A DNA stretch of 64,000 nucleotides from Bin87 sp965204905. Its GTDB lineage: Bacteria > Chloroflexota > Dehalococcoidia > Lucifugimonadales > UBA3495. Location of the stretch: contig OZ242042.1 in assembly GCA_965204905.1 (NCBI GenBank), positions 3,844,001 to 3,908,000 of the forward strand. The letters are read 5' to 3'. The stretch's first letter is position 1. Each line of letters begins with the position of its first letter. The notes under the pieces are model-generated. The model saw only the letters and a list, made by a program, of their open reading frames with translations. It made no database searches and was not told the origin of the DNA. Shown here piece after piece: positions 31,822 to 40,088 of the stretch. Made by a program: the position numbers and the translations under genes.

Positions 31822-32397
31822 ATGGATTTGCTGGCGTTCAAAGTCGTGATTGAGCCGGATGAGGACGCTTGGGCATCTTACTACCCTGCGTGGATTAACC
31901 TGGGGGCTGCAACCTTTGGTGAAACCCAAGAGGAAGCTGCGGCCAACATAAAAGAGGTCCTCGAGATGATCGTCGAGGAAGTGGAGGAAGGACATATTGA
32001 ATGGCCCATAGAGCCCCATGTCCCGAATCCGGAGATTAGCAAGCCGAGCATTCAGGACGCGCCGGAGTTGGTGCAGTTCAGGTGCGCTCCCGAACATCCC
32101 GACGCGGTAGCGTCGCACGGCGGTTTGCCAATAGCGGATTTGGAACCCGACATCGCCCACAGCAATGCGTACCGGCTGATCTACGTTGCAGTGGAGGATG
32201 TCCTGGCGGCGATACACCAACGGGAAACTTGGCGGCAGACCCGCACCGGGGGCCGGGTCTCCAAATTCTTTGCGCCGCCCACACTCCAGGATCCCATCCT
32301 GAAAGAGTCAAATGACAAAGCCTTTACCGACGCTTGCGCATTAGAGAGTATCCACAATCACGAGCAAGACCTTACCAGAGCCGCGCCTGGTAGGTAG
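31822..32397 (+). CDS. hicB: HicB-family antitoxin with extended C-terminus
   Basis: The first ~60 residues are HicB-like: FKVVIEPDEDAWASYYPAWI, then GATFGETQEEAAANIKEVLE-type sequence (AATFGETQEEAAANIKEVLE) and MIVEEVEEG. HicB folds like a partial RNase H and neutralises HicA. The remaining ~130 residues (from WPIEPHVPNPEISKPS) are not typical. They lack an obvious DNA-binding domain and may have arisen by readthrough or fusion. An AGGAGGTG site 4 bases before the ATG makes the start secure. hicA follows 4 bases later. Confidence 0.75.
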   Translation: MDLLAFKVVIEPDEDAWASYYPAWINLGAATFGETQEEAAANIKEVLEMIVEEVEEGHIEWPIEPHVPNPEISKPSIQDAPELVQFRCAPEHPDAVASHGGLPIADLEPDIAHSNAYRLIYVAVEDVLAAIHQRETWRQTRTGGRVSKFFAPPTLQDPILKESNDKAFTDACALESIHNHEQDLTRAAPGR

Positions 32398-32401
32398 AAC
32401 T

Positions 32402-32659
32402 ATGCCCATCAATTACCAGCAAATCAGGAGCATCACAGCGCGAGAACTGGCGAATGCGCTGCTTCGCGATGGATTTTCACTGGTCAAATCCAAAGGTAGC
32501 CACCGGAAATATCTCCACGGGCCTACCAATCGAAGGGTTACGATTGCTTGGCATAGATCTGGACAAACCTTCCAGCCCAGGATTTTACGCATAATAATCG
32601 AGGAACAGGCTCAATGGACTGAAGCCGATCTGATCCGTCTGGGCCTGATTCGCGACTGA
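32402..32659 (+). CDS. hicA: HicA-family mRNA interferase toxin
   Basis: The product is 85 residues of double-stranded-RNA-binding-like fold. ITARELANALLRDGFSLVKS leads to the catalytic-His motif KGSHRKYLHGPTNRRVTIAW, then LRIIIEEQAQWTEADLIRLG. HicA cleaves mRNA when freed from HicB. The order is antitoxin then toxin, the reverse of classical hicAB. It ends 7 bases before mutL, so toxin and repair gene may share a transcript. Confidence 0.85.
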   Translation: MPINYQQIRSITARELANALLRDGFSLVKSKGSHRKYLHGPTNRRVTIAWHRSGQTFQPRILRIIIEEQAQWTEADLIRLGLIRD

Positions 32660-32666
32660 CCGGGAT

Positions 32667-34412
32667 ATGCCGATTCGACAATTGCCATCCAACGTTGCGG
32701 CGCAGATTGCCGCCGGTGAGGTGGTGGAGCGTCCCGCCTCGGTGGTCAAGGAGCTGGTTGAGAACTCGCTGGACGCCGGGGCGACTCGCGTTTCGGTAGC
32801 GGTCAGCGGCGGCGGCATTTCCGAAATCCGCGTTACGGACGACGGCTGCGGGATTGCAGCAGACGAGCTTGCACTGGCGTTTCGCCATCACGCTACCAGC
32901 AAACTCAGCACGGCGGCCGACCTGGAGACTGTGGATACCCTGGGGTTCCGGGGCGAGGCGCTGCCCAGCATTGCGGCGGTGAGCCGGGTCACCTGCACTA
33001 CAAAAACCCCAGAGGCGGATACCGGGTGTCGGATCGAATTCCGGTATGGTGAACTGGTCGGTGAGGGGCCGGCTGGCTGCCCGACGGGAACGACGGTGCA
33101 GGTGGTGGAACTTTTCAGCAACGTGCCGGCGCGCCGCAGATTTTTGAGGTCGGCCCCGGCGGAGTCCGCGCGCATCCAGGAGGTGGTGACCCGGTATGCC
33201 CTGGCCTATCCCGATATCCGGTTCGTCTTGACCACGGACGGGCGGGAACAGGTCAACACGACCGGCGGCGGCAATCTACAGGACGTCATACTGTCATTGT
33301 ACGGCAGGGAGGTGGCCTCCCGGATGATGCCGGTATCGGGGACCGATGCCGGGCTGTCGATACATGGGTACACCAGCGCTCCCGATCTCCACCGGCACAA
33401 CCGCTCGTACATCACGCTTTTGGTGAACCGGCGCTGGGTGTATCACCGCTCGATAATGTATGCCATTGAGCAGGCATACCAGGGCACACTGCCGGACCGT
33501 CGCTATCCGCTGGCGGTGATCAACGTTGTTCTGCCCCCGGAAGAGGTTGACGTCAACTCGCACCCCACCAAGCGCGAGGTGCGGTTCCGCAACGAGAACC
33601 GGGTCTTTTCGGCGGTGCAGCGAGCCGTGAGCGACGCGCTGGTAGCCCACGCTCCGGTTCGGCAGGCGACCCGTTCTTTCAGTTTGCCGGAGGAACGGCC
33701 GGCGGGCGCGGGCGGCGTTTCGTCCAACCGCTCCGGGCCGGCGCCGATGACCGGAACGGGAGAGCCCAGCGCGGGCGGTTTGGCGCTACCAACCACCGGG
33801 CTGGCGCCGGCCGGCGGGTCGCTGCGGGACGTGCTGACCGGGTTGCGAGTGGTGGGGCAGATTCGGCAGACGTACATCGTAGCGGAGGGCAATGAGGGGA
33901 TGTACCTGGTTGACCAGCACGCGGCTCACGAGCGGGTGGTGTACGACCGGATCAGGCAGGACGGAGACCGACGGGCGGGCATGGCGCAACCGTTGCTGGC
34001 GCCGACGCCGGTGGAATTGAATTTAGCGCAGGCCGGCACCCTACAAGAGTACGGTGATATGCTCGCCGAGTACGGCTTTCAGTTGGAACCGTTCGGAGGG
34101 GACGCCTGGCTGGTGAGGGCGATCCCGGCGACGCTGACCATGCGGAACAATCCCGACCCGGCGACGGCCCTGGTCAACCTGCTGGACGCGGTATCCGTGG
34201 AGCAGGTGGTGATGGAACGGGAGGACGCGCTGGCCGCAACCATCGCCTGTCACGGTTCGGTGCGGGCCGGGGACACGCTGAGCGTGGATGAGATGGACGC
34301 GCTGTTACGGCAACTGGAGACGACGGAGAACCCACACCACTGCCCACATGGGCGGCCCACGGTGATCCACTTTACGGAGTACCAGCTCGAAAGGGAATTC
34401 GGGCGGCGGTAG
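32667..34412 (+). CDS. mutL: DNA mismatch repair protein MutL
   Basis: The product is 581 residues. The GHKL ATPase has IAAGEVVERPASVVKELVEN, VTDDGCGI and TLGFRGEALPSIAAVS. A Pro/Gly-rich linker (about 330-395) leads to a C-terminal domain with an endonuclease-type motif YLVDQHAAHERVVYDRI (canonical DQHAx2Ex4E, here with Asp last), ACHGSVRAGDTLS and CPHGRP. These zinc/endonuclease motifs indicate a nicking MutL as in bacteria lacking Dam/MutH. It acts with MutS upstream. Confidence 0.97.
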   Translation: MPIRQLPSNVAAQIAAGEVVERPASVVKELVENSLDAGATRVSVAVSGGGISEIRVTDDGCGIAADELALAFRHHATSKLSTAADLETVDTLGFRGEALPSIAAVSRVTCTTKTPEADTGCRIEFRYGELVGEGPAGCPTGTTVQVVELFSNVPARRRFLRSAPAESARIQEVVTRYALAYPDIRFVLTTDGREQVNTTGGGNLQDVILSLYGREVASRMMPVSGTDAGLSIHGYTSAPDLHRHNRSYITLLVNRRWVYHRSIMYAIEQAYQGTLPDRRYPLAVINVVLPPEEVDVNSHPTKREVRFRNENRVFSAVQRAVSDALVAHAPVRQATRSFSLPEERPAGAGGVSSNRSGPAPMTGTGEPSAGGLALPTTGLAPAGGSLRDVLTGLRVVGQIRQTYIVAEGNEGMYLVDQHAAHERVVYDRIRQDGDRRAGMAQPLLAPTPVELNLAQAGTLQEYGDMLAEYGFQLEPFGGDAWLVRAIPATLTMRNNPDPATALVNLLDAVSVEQVVMEREDALAATIACHGSVRAGDTLSVDEMDALLRQLETTENPHHCPHGRPTVIHFTEYQLEREFGRR

Positions 34413-34428
34413 TGATATGCCAACGAAT

Positions 34429-34452
34429 AGGGCGGGTACAAGACCCGCCCCT
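34429..34452. repeat. Palindrome past mutL (GGGCGGGT/ACCCGCCC)
   Basis: A member of the GTAGGGGCG-type family with an 8-bp stem and loop ACAAG. It lies 17 bases after the mutL stop and before the stop of the convergent minus-strand gene, a position fitting a bidirectional transcript end. Confidence 0.75.
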
Positions 34453-34473
34453 ACATACAGTGTATTGGCAGCG

Positions 34474-34683
34474 CTAACGCCGAGGGTCGGTGCGAGGGTC
34501 CTGCGCTGGGTGGAACATGGAGCCGGGACCGGGGAATTCGTTGGCGGCTTCGGCGGTCTGGTTGCGCCGGCCGAAGGGCATCAGTCCGGCGACTACGGCG
34601 GCGCCCGCAATGCCGATGCCGAGCACGCCCAGGAAGCGGCGTCGGGAGGTTCCTTTGTGGGCGTTATTGGTCTGTTCGGGCAC
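34474..34683 (-). CDS. Small protein with twin-arginine (Tat) signal, 69 residues
   Basis: GTG at 34683 with GGAG about 9 bases upstream. The sequence is MPEQTNNAHKGTSRRRFLGV, then LGIGIAGAAVVAGLMPFGRR and a short tail (TAEAANEFPGPGSMFHPAQD). SRRRFLG followed by a hydrophobic stretch is a clear Tat signal. Only about 30 residues follow it, so this is either a tiny exported or membrane-anchored protein or the N-terminal remnant of a larger Tat substrate such as a Rieske-type protein. It converges with mutL. Confidence 0.6.
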   Translation of the reverse strand: MPEQTNNAHKGTSRRRFLGVLGIGIAGAAVVAGLMPFGRRNQTAEAANEFPGPGSMFHPAQDPRTDPRR

Positions 34684-35497
34684 GTTGACGTATCTCCAGT
34701 GGCGGTTGGCGTGTGGGAAAGCGTACCAACAGGCCCGTGGGATGTCAATGAAACGTGGCCGGCGGCATTGCGGAGGGCCGAGCCGCGGGACCGAGATTGC
34801 CACGGCCCTACGGGCCTCGCAATGACAGTGGGGGTTGGGCCTTGCGATGACAGCCGGGTTCAGGCTTTGCAATGACAGGCCGGGTGGTTGGCGATGTGGG
34901 GGGTGGGGACGAGGCATGCCTCGCCCCTACGGTTTGGGGTTTGGTGGGTGCGGTGGTTCGTTGGGCTTGCTCCTTGAGGTTGGTAGTTGGTTGGCGAGAG
35001 GCAGGATTCTTCCGCCAGAGGCGGACCTTGCGGCGCATCGTTGTCAGCGCACGGCCGGGTTGGGTACACAACTATTTCAACGGTCGTTCCGTGGTCGCAG
35101 GACGATTTGGTTGCGTCCCTCCACGCGGGTCCGAAGGGTCCCGGTGATTCCAGTGGGGCATCGATGGTGAGGCGTTAGGTCGTTAAGCAACGGTTGCCAC
35201 CTGGATCGGTTGCGATTTTAGAACTGACGGGGTTGGCCGTCGATGCGGGGAATCCTGCCTCTCTTTTTCGGGTTGCAAACAGCTGTTATATCTAGATGAA
35301 TCCATGATAGGCGGGATTACAGCGTATGGGCAACGGCGTGGTGTCACTGTTTTTCTTTACCGGGAAGGATTTTCTGGATTCCGGATCAAGTCCGGAATGA
35401 CGGGGTTGGGGGTCGGAATAACGGGGTTGATTTGATGTGTCGGGGGTGGGCCTATGGCAGAATATGCAAGACGGATTTTTGGTTGAGGATGGATGCG
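34684..35497. other. Non-coding, repeat-rich stretch
   Basis: No convincing gene was seen. It contains three partial tandem ends of the GCAATGACA-type repeat (about 34795-34880), a GAGGCATGCCTC-centred palindrome (34904-34929), the motif CCGCCAGAGGCGGA near 35013, and an ATTCCGGA/TCCGGAAT palindrome (35378-35398). Confidence 0.6.
35378..35398. repeat. Palindromic repeat ATTCCGGA/TCCGGAAT
   Basis: An 8-bp perfect stem with loop TCAAG, a variant of the dispersed ATTCC..GGAAT family. Confidence 0.8.
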
Positions 35498-36193
35498 ATG
35501 CCTGACGCAAGGAATATCACTACGATCACGTTTGACATGGATGACACGCTTTGGGATTTTCAGCGGGCCATGGAGCGGGCCTTGGAACTGACGTTGGAAC
35601 AGCTGAGGGTCATGGCGCCAGGGGATGCGGCGCGGAAACTTACAGTCCAACAGATGATGGAAATTCGGGATGAAGTTGCGTCGGAGTTGGGAGAGGGTGC
35701 AACGACGCAGGAAGAAATCCGGTACACGGCCATGGTCAGGACCGTGGAGCACGTCGGATTTCGCGCCCGGGGAGCGGCGGAGGAGTTGTACCGGCTTTAC
35801 TGGGAGGCGCGGGTGGCCGGCGCGCGGCCATACGATGACGTGGCCGGCGTCCTGGAGGCGCTACGTGGCCGTTTCCGATTGGGAATCATATCGAATGGGA
35901 ACAATACGCCGCAGATGGTGGGTTTGGATGACGTTTTCGATTTCACGGTGTTCGCGCACGATTGCGGATTTCCCAAACCGGACCCGCGCATCTTTGAGTT
36001 TGCGCTGGCCGGGTTGGGCGATAAACCGGAGAACATGGCGCACGTTGGGGACTCGCTGCAAAGCGACGTGCTGGGCGCGAACAACTACAGGATGCTCAGC
36101 GTTTGGCTGAATCGGGACGGCGTGGGCAATGAGACGGGGATTGTGCCGCACCTAGAGATAAGGGACCTGACCGAGTTGCTGGAGATTGTTTGA
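35498..36193 (+). CDS. HAD-family hydrolase
   Basis: The product is 231 residues from the ATG at 35498 (MPDARNITTITFDMDDTLWD), with GAGG 9 bases upstream; two earlier in-frame ATGs are possible. Motif I is TFDMDDTLWDF, motif II is LGIISNGNN, the Lys is in CGFPKPDPRIFEFAL and motif III is AHVGDSLQSDVLGANNYRML. A helical cap lies between I and II. It resembles the YjjG/phosphoglycolate-phosphatase-like group. The substrate is unknown. Confidence 0.85.
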   Translation: MPDARNITTITFDMDDTLWDFQRAMERALELTLEQLRVMAPGDAARKLTVQQMMEIRDEVASELGEGATTQEEIRYTAMVRTVEHVGFRARGAAEELYRLYWEARVAGARPYDDVAGVLEALRGRFRLGIISNGNNTPQMVGLDDVFDFTVFAHDCGFPKPDPRIFEFALAGLGDKPENMAHVGDSLQSDVLGANNYRMLSVWLNRDGVGNETGIVPHLEIRDLTELLEIV

Positions 36194-36222
36194 GGGAGGT
36201 TGGGCATCATGCGTACCCACTT

Positions 36223-36326
36223 TGTCATTGCGAGGAGCGTAGTCCGCCTCTGGCGGATGGCAATCTCGTTCCAGTAACGATGACCGCTGCCCCAACGAGA
36301 TTGCCGCGCTTCGCTCGCAATGACAG
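36223..36326. repeat. CATTGCGAGGAGC...GCAATGACA dispersed repeat, interrupted copy
   Basis: Left end TGTCATTGCGAGGAGCGTAG, right end CGCTCGCAATGACA; the arms are complementary, and the unit is a short MITE-like palindrome. Full copies are also at 49975-50067 and 59316-59408, with right halves near 34795 and 61271-61299. This copy carries the small palindrome TCCGCCTCTGGCGGA (36243-36257) where other copies read CGACG. Confidence 0.8.
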
Positions 36327-36460
36327 TTTGGGCGAAAGTGGGTACGCGCGAGACGGTTGGGCGTGTTGCCGTTGGTGACTGCCCGTGCTAATCTGCGTGG
36401 CGGCATTGCGCCAATTGATTCGTGTCAGCCCTGCGAGCGCAGGGGCGGAGAGAGTGCGAA

Positions 36461-37546
36461 ATGAGAATCACCGGCGGAACCACGAGAGTCCTGCAAACCC
36501 CTGCCGACAACCCGCTGGTGGTGGGCATCGACCAACCCGGCACCCGGGAGTTCGTGACGCTGGAGTTGCACACCGACGAGGGCATTTCCGGCGTTGGCAT
36601 CACCTTCTTTGGCGGGCCGCTGGTTCACGCCTTGCGTCGAGCCGTGGACGACCTGGTGGAGCTGGCGACGGGCGAAGATCCGATGAATCCCGAGGCGGTT
36701 TGGGGCAGGCTGATGGACGCCTGCGCTTCCGCCGGGCCGGAGGGGGTGCTTTCGCTGGGGCTGGCGGCGGTGGACATGGCGGTGTGGGACATCAAGGGCA
36801 AAGCGCTGGACCAGACGGTGTGCAGCCTGCTGGGCGGCTACCGCGACCGCGCGCCGACCTACGCCAGCGGCGCGCTGATGCGGCCGATGGGGGTGGAGTA
36901 CCTGGCCGAAGCGGGTCCCAGGCTGGTGGAGCAGGGTTTCCGGCAGATGAAAACCCAGATGGGCGCGGAGCCGACGGCGGCCCGCGAGGTCGCGCGGATA
37001 CGCACACTGCGCGAGGGCATCGGGCCGGACATTGACCTGATGTGCGACATCAACCAGCTTTGGAACGTGAACCAGGCAATCCAGATCGGCAGCATGGTTG
37101 AGGAATACAACCTGTTCTGGCTGGAGGACGTGGTGGCGCGGGATGATTACCAGGGGTTGGCGCGGGTCGCCGACGCGCTGGTGACGCCGATCTGCGCCGG
37201 CGAGTACGTGTATGGCATCCGACCCTTCCGCCACATGGTGGAGCAGCGGAGCGTCGATATCGTGATGGTTGACTTGCTACGGGCCGGTGGAATCACGCCC
37301 TTCCGCAAGATCGCGGGGATGGCCGAGGCGTTCAACCTTCCGGTGGTGTCGCACCTGATTCCGGAGGTGCAGACGCATACCATCGCGGCGATTCCTAACG
37401 GGCTGACGGTGGAATACATGCCGTGGACGCTGCGCCTGTTCGACGAGACGCCCGACATTGTGGACGGCGAGATCGTGGTGCCGGACCGTCCGGGGCTGGG
37501 GCTTTCGTTCAGCCAGGACGCCATCGCTCAGTACGAGGTCGCTTAA
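36461..37546 (+). CDS. Enolase-superfamily enzyme (mandelate racemase/muconate lactonizing type)
   Basis: The product is 361 residues from the ATG at 36461 (MRITGGTTRVLQTPADN). The N-terminal capping domain leads to the barrel with a catalytic Lys region (GFRQMKTQMGAEP), metal ligands Asp in LMCDINQLW, Glu in FWLEDVVARDDY and Glu in TPICAGEYVYG, and the His-bearing strand PVVSHLIPEVQTH as in mandelate racemase-type dehydratases. It probably dehydrates or racemises an acid sugar; the substrate cannot be told. It is followed by a NIPSNAP protein. Confidence 0.88.
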   Translation: MRITGGTTRVLQTPADNPLVVGIDQPGTREFVTLELHTDEGISGVGITFFGGPLVHALRRAVDDLVELATGEDPMNPEAVWGRLMDACASAGPEGVLSLGLAAVDMAVWDIKGKALDQTVCSLLGGYRDRAPTYASGALMRPMGVEYLAEAGPRLVEQGFRQMKTQMGAEPTAAREVARIRTLREGIGPDIDLMCDINQLWNVNQAIQIGSMVEEYNLFWLEDVVARDDYQGLARVADALVTPICAGEYVYGIRPFRHMVEQRSVDIVMVDLLRAGGITPFRKIAGMAEAFNLPVVSHLIPEVQTHTIAAIPNGLTVEYMPWTLRLFDETPDIVDGEIVVPDRPGLGLSFSQDAIAQYEVA

Positions 37547-37596
37547 CTCGCGCCCGTCCGCTCCGGTGAAAGCCGAAGTCCAGTAGCATTTTCTGG

Positions 37597-37616
37597 ATTC
37601 CGGCTTTCGCCGGAAT
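37597..37616. repeat. Palindromic repeat ATTCCGGC/GCCGGAAT
   Basis: A perfect 8-bp stem with loop TTTC, dispersed family, in the gap between the enolase-superfamily gene and the NIPSNAP gene. Confidence 0.85.
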
Positions 37617-37664
37617 GACGATCTGGGGCAAATGAAATTGCATACCCTAAGAGGAGGCTTAACA

Positions 37665-37979
37665 ATGGCTACCTACCAACTGCGTATCTATACCATCAAC
37701 CGGGGCATGATGGACTCGTGGCTGGGTCTGTTCAACGAGCACATCCGGCCGCTGCATGACCGGCTGGGTATCCCGGTGGTTTCCAGCTACGTGAACGCGG
37801 ACCGCACGGAGTTCATCTGGGTGCGGCGTTTCGACAGCGCGGACCAGATTGCCGAGAAGGAGGCCGCCTACTTCGCGTCGCCGGAACGGTCGGCGCTGGG
37901 CGACCGTCCCACCAGCCACATCGCCAAGATGGAGGTGCGGGTGATGGACGGGGTGGAGGAAACGGCGGGGGTGGCGTAA
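37665..37979 (+). CDS. NIPSNAP-family protein
   Basis: The product is 104 residues from the ATG at 37665 (MATYQLRIYTINRGMMDSW). An alpha-beta barrel ferredoxin-like fold is suggested by YQLRIYTINRG, HIRPLHDRLGIPVVSSYVN and TEFIWVRRFDSADQIAEKEA. Bacterial members are found in catabolic clusters, but their reaction is not established. The AGGAGG at about 37649 supports the start. It probably shares a transcript with the preceding enzyme. Confidence 0.85.
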   Translation: MATYQLRIYTINRGMMDSWLGLFNEHIRPLHDRLGIPVVSSYVNADRTEFIWVRRFDSADQIAEKEAAYFASPERSALGDRPTSHIAKMEVRVMDGVEETAGVA

Positions 37980-37994
37980 TACATCCGCCCGCCC

Positions 37995-38456
37995 CTACAA
38001 ATTTTTGACCATTTCGCGGTGGGGGATGCCCTCTTCCAGGAACATTTCGCCCACCTCGTCGTAGCCGTGCTGGGCGTAGAAGGACTTGACGTATTCCTGG
38101 GCGTGCAGGGTGATTTGGTGGAAGCCCAGGGATCGGCCCTGTTCTTCCAGGAACGATAGGACCATGCCGCCGACTCCGTTGCGTCGCCAGTCGCGTTCGA
38201 CGGCCATGCGTCCGACGTGGGGGCCCTTGTCGTCAACGTCGGGCAGCAGGCGGCCGGTGGCGATGACGGCGCCCTGGTGGAGGGCTACGGCGTGAACGGT
38301 GTCGGGCGCGGAGTCGGCGTCATCGACTTCCACGTCGGCGGGGATGCCCTGCTCGCCGACGAAGACGCGCATACGGACGGTCACCGCGCCCTCAAGCTCG
38401 GCGGAGGTTTCGACGACCTTGACGGTGATTTCGGATGTTGGGTCTGCGGTAGTCAT
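37995..38456 (-). CDS. GNAT-family N-acetyltransferase
   Basis: The product is 153 residues from the ATG at 38456. It resembles the ElaA/YjcF group: VTVRMRVFVGEQGIPADVEV, AVIATGRLLPD, the acetyl-CoA-binding loop VGRMAVERDWRRNGVGGMVL and ITLHAQEYVKSFYAQHGYDE. It transfers acetyl from acetyl-CoA to an unknown amine. It converges on the NIPSNAP gene with 15 bases between stops. The frame upstream runs through a CCCTCTCCC repeat and is not part of the protein. Confidence 0.88.
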   Translation of the reverse strand: MTTADPTSEITVKVVETSAELEGAVTVRMRVFVGEQGIPADVEVDDADSAPDTVHAVALHQGAVIATGRLLPDVDDKGPHVGRMAVERDWRRNGVGGMVLSFLEEQGRSLGFHQITLHAQEYVKSFYAQHGYDEVGEMFLEEGIPHREMVKNL

Positions 38457-38474
38457 TTGAGGTTGTGGTGAATC

Positions 38475-38512
38475 CCCCTCACCCCAGCCCTCTCCCACCA
38501 GGGGAGAGGGAG
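38475..38512. repeat. CCCTCTCCC/GGGAGAGGG palindromic repeat
   Basis: CCCTCACCCCAGCCCTCTCC and the complementary GGGGAGAGGG around ACCA. Other copies are at 39032-39067, 40017-40050 and (interrupted) 44972-45030. Here it encodes the last residues of the PNPOx-like gene. Confidence 0.8.
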
Positions 38513-38997
38513 TTTTGTGCGGAATGCCATTCCGCGTTGATTTCATTCCAGTACGCTTCGTACTGTCGGCGCATATCCTCCTCAGTCGCGCCGCCCCAAT
38601 AGCCGGGGGATACCAGGGGTAGGGCCTCCTCGACCCGGATCAGGGCAACGGCCCTTACGCTGTCGGCCAGGCCCTGCAAGGTCGCCGTGCCGTTGCGCAT
38701 ACGGTCAACGACGGTATCGAATACGGCATCGCCCCGGTGAATTTTGGCGGTTCCCTTGAAGCGGTAGCCCTTGCGGGCGAACATGTCCAGCGTATTGATT
38801 TCGATGGCGGGGTTGTGTTCGAGGTTGCGCATGGTGCCGGGCGAGGCCAGGTCGGTGAACAGGACGTGGTCGTCGTCCCACACCATCACGGTGCCCTTGG
38901 GGGAAAGGTTGGGAGTTCCGTCGGGGCAGACGGTGGCGACGAAGATCAGCCGCTGTTCGGTCAGAGCTTTTTTCATCGGGTCGGTCAGGATAGCCAT
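38479..38997 (-). CDS. Pyridoxamine 5'-phosphate oxidase-like flavin-binding protein
   Basis: The product is 172 residues from the ATG at 38997 (MAILTDPMKKALTEQRLIFV), with GGGAGG 5-6 bases upstream. The split-barrel FMN-binding fold is indicated by ATVCPDGTPNLSPKGTVMVW, HVLFTDLASPGTMRNLEHNP and YRFKGTAKIHRGD. The reaction is unknown; many relatives bind FMN, F420 or haem. The C-terminal residues NSLSPGGRGLG are translated from a palindromic repeat that has overrun the gene end. Confidence 0.85.
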   Translation of the reverse strand: MAILTDPMKKALTEQRLIFVATVCPDGTPNLSPKGTVMVWDDDHVLFTDLASPGTMRNLEHNPAIEINTLDMFARKGYRFKGTAKIHRGDAVFDTVVDRMRNGTATLQGLADSVRAVALIRVEEALPLVSPGYWGGATEEDMRRQYEAYWNEINAEWHSAQNSLSPGGRGLG

Positions 38998-39031
38998 TTC
39001 GCCTCCCTGGGTAATTATGGCGGGGATTTTC

Positions 39032-39069
39032 ACCCTCACCCCAACCCTCTCCCGTCAAGGGAGAGGGGG
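39032..39069. repeat. CCCTCTCCC/GGGAGAGGG palindromic repeat
   Basis: CCCTCTCCC (39045-39053), 5-base loop, GGGAGAGGG (39059-39067). It lies upstream of the PNPOx-like gene and between divergent genes. Confidence 0.85.
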
Positions 39070-39191
39070 TAATTGCAACGCTATCCGGCAAATGCTCGCA
39101 ATTGACATTGTACCCGGCCATAGATAGCATTGCATCAAGGCATAAAGTTACGTAACCGCTCTTTTTCCGCCACCACCAGGAGGCCCCCGTC

Positions 39192-39992
39192 ATGTTCGTG
39201 CGGCGAGATTTGACCGACACCGTTCCCACCCGCGAAGGCAACATGCACTTCGTGAAGCAAGGCTCCGGCTACCCGCTGGTAATGCTGCACCCGCTGGGCA
39301 CGTCCACCTGGGCGTGGAGCACCGTGATTGACGCTTTCAGCCAGCATTACACCTGCTACGCTTTCGACATGCTGGGGCATGGGCATTCCGACAAGCCGAC
39401 GCGGCACTTCAACATACCGGACTATGCCCAGGCGCTGGACGACGCGTGCCAGGTTTTGAACATCCACCGGGGGCACTACGTGGGCAACTCGGTGGGCGCG
39501 GTGCTGGCCACGGAGATGGCGGCATCGTACCCCGACCGGCTGGACAAGCTGGTGCTGGTGGGATCGCCGGTGTGGGACGCGCGGACCGCGCCGGAGCGGA
39601 TCGCCGAGGCTGCGGCGGGCTACGACTCCGACGGCATGCCCGTGCCGCGAACCATGGAGCAGGCGAAAGAGTCCACGACCTTTGCAGAGCCGCGTCAGGA
39701 ATGGGTTGACGCTCAGAACGACACGCGGGCGCAGGCGGGGGCGTGGGTCAAGAAGCTGCACGAATCGCTGGCCTGGTACGACATCATGACGCGGCTGCCC
39801 CAGGTGAGCGCGCGGGAGACGTTGGTGCTGTACGGCGAGGTGGACCGGCTGCGTGACGGCGAGGAACTGCTGCACAACAACATCGTGCGGGCCCGCAAGC
39901 ACATCATGCCCGGCGTGGGACACATCCCGCAGATTGAGGATCCTGAGGGGTTCGTTGACGCGGTGCTGGCTTTCCTGAAGCCGGGATCGTGA
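39192..39992 (+). CDS. Alpha/beta hydrolase
   Basis: The product is 266 residues with CAGGAGG upstream. The fold is complete: oxyanion loop VMLHPLGTSTWAW, DMLGHGHSDKP, nucleophile elbow YVGNSVGAVLA (Ser), the acid probably in LYGEVDRLRDGE and the catalytic His in MPGVGHIPQIEDPEGF. It resembles carboxylesterases or ring-cleavage-product hydrolases (such as MhpC). The substrate is unknown. Confidence 0.88.
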   Translation: MFVRRDLTDTVPTREGNMHFVKQGSGYPLVMLHPLGTSTWAWSTVIDAFSQHYTCYAFDMLGHGHSDKPTRHFNIPDYAQALDDACQVLNIHRGHYVGNSVGAVLATEMAASYPDRLDKLVLVGSPVWDARTAPERIAEAAAGYDSDGMPVPRTMEQAKESTTFAEPRQEWVDAQNDTRAQAGAWVKKLHESLAWYDIMTRLPQVSARETLVLYGEVDRLRDGEELLHNNIVRARKHIMPGVGHIPQIEDPEGFVDAVLAFLKPGS

Positions 39993-40014
39993 ACGTAGAG
40001 GAGAATCTCTACAC

Positions 40015-40050
40015 CCTCACCCCAACCCTCTCCCATCAAGGGAGAGGGGG
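40015..40050. repeat. CCCTCTCCC/GGGAGAGGG palindromic repeat
   Basis: CCCTCTCCC (40026-40034), loop ATCAA, GGGAGAGGG (40040-40048). It lies between the hydrolase stop and the first tubulin-like gene and may be a terminator-like structure. Confidence 0.85.
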
Positions 40051-40088
40051 CTTAAATACCCGCTAAAGGCATAGTCGTATTATTCATC

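Noticed and set aside
32082..32315. Overlapping frame inside the extended HicB region that might be the true continuation after a frameshift
   Set aside because: It has Cys/Arg/Gly-rich composition and no similarity to any known HicB tail, so I kept the single frame from the strong ribosome site.
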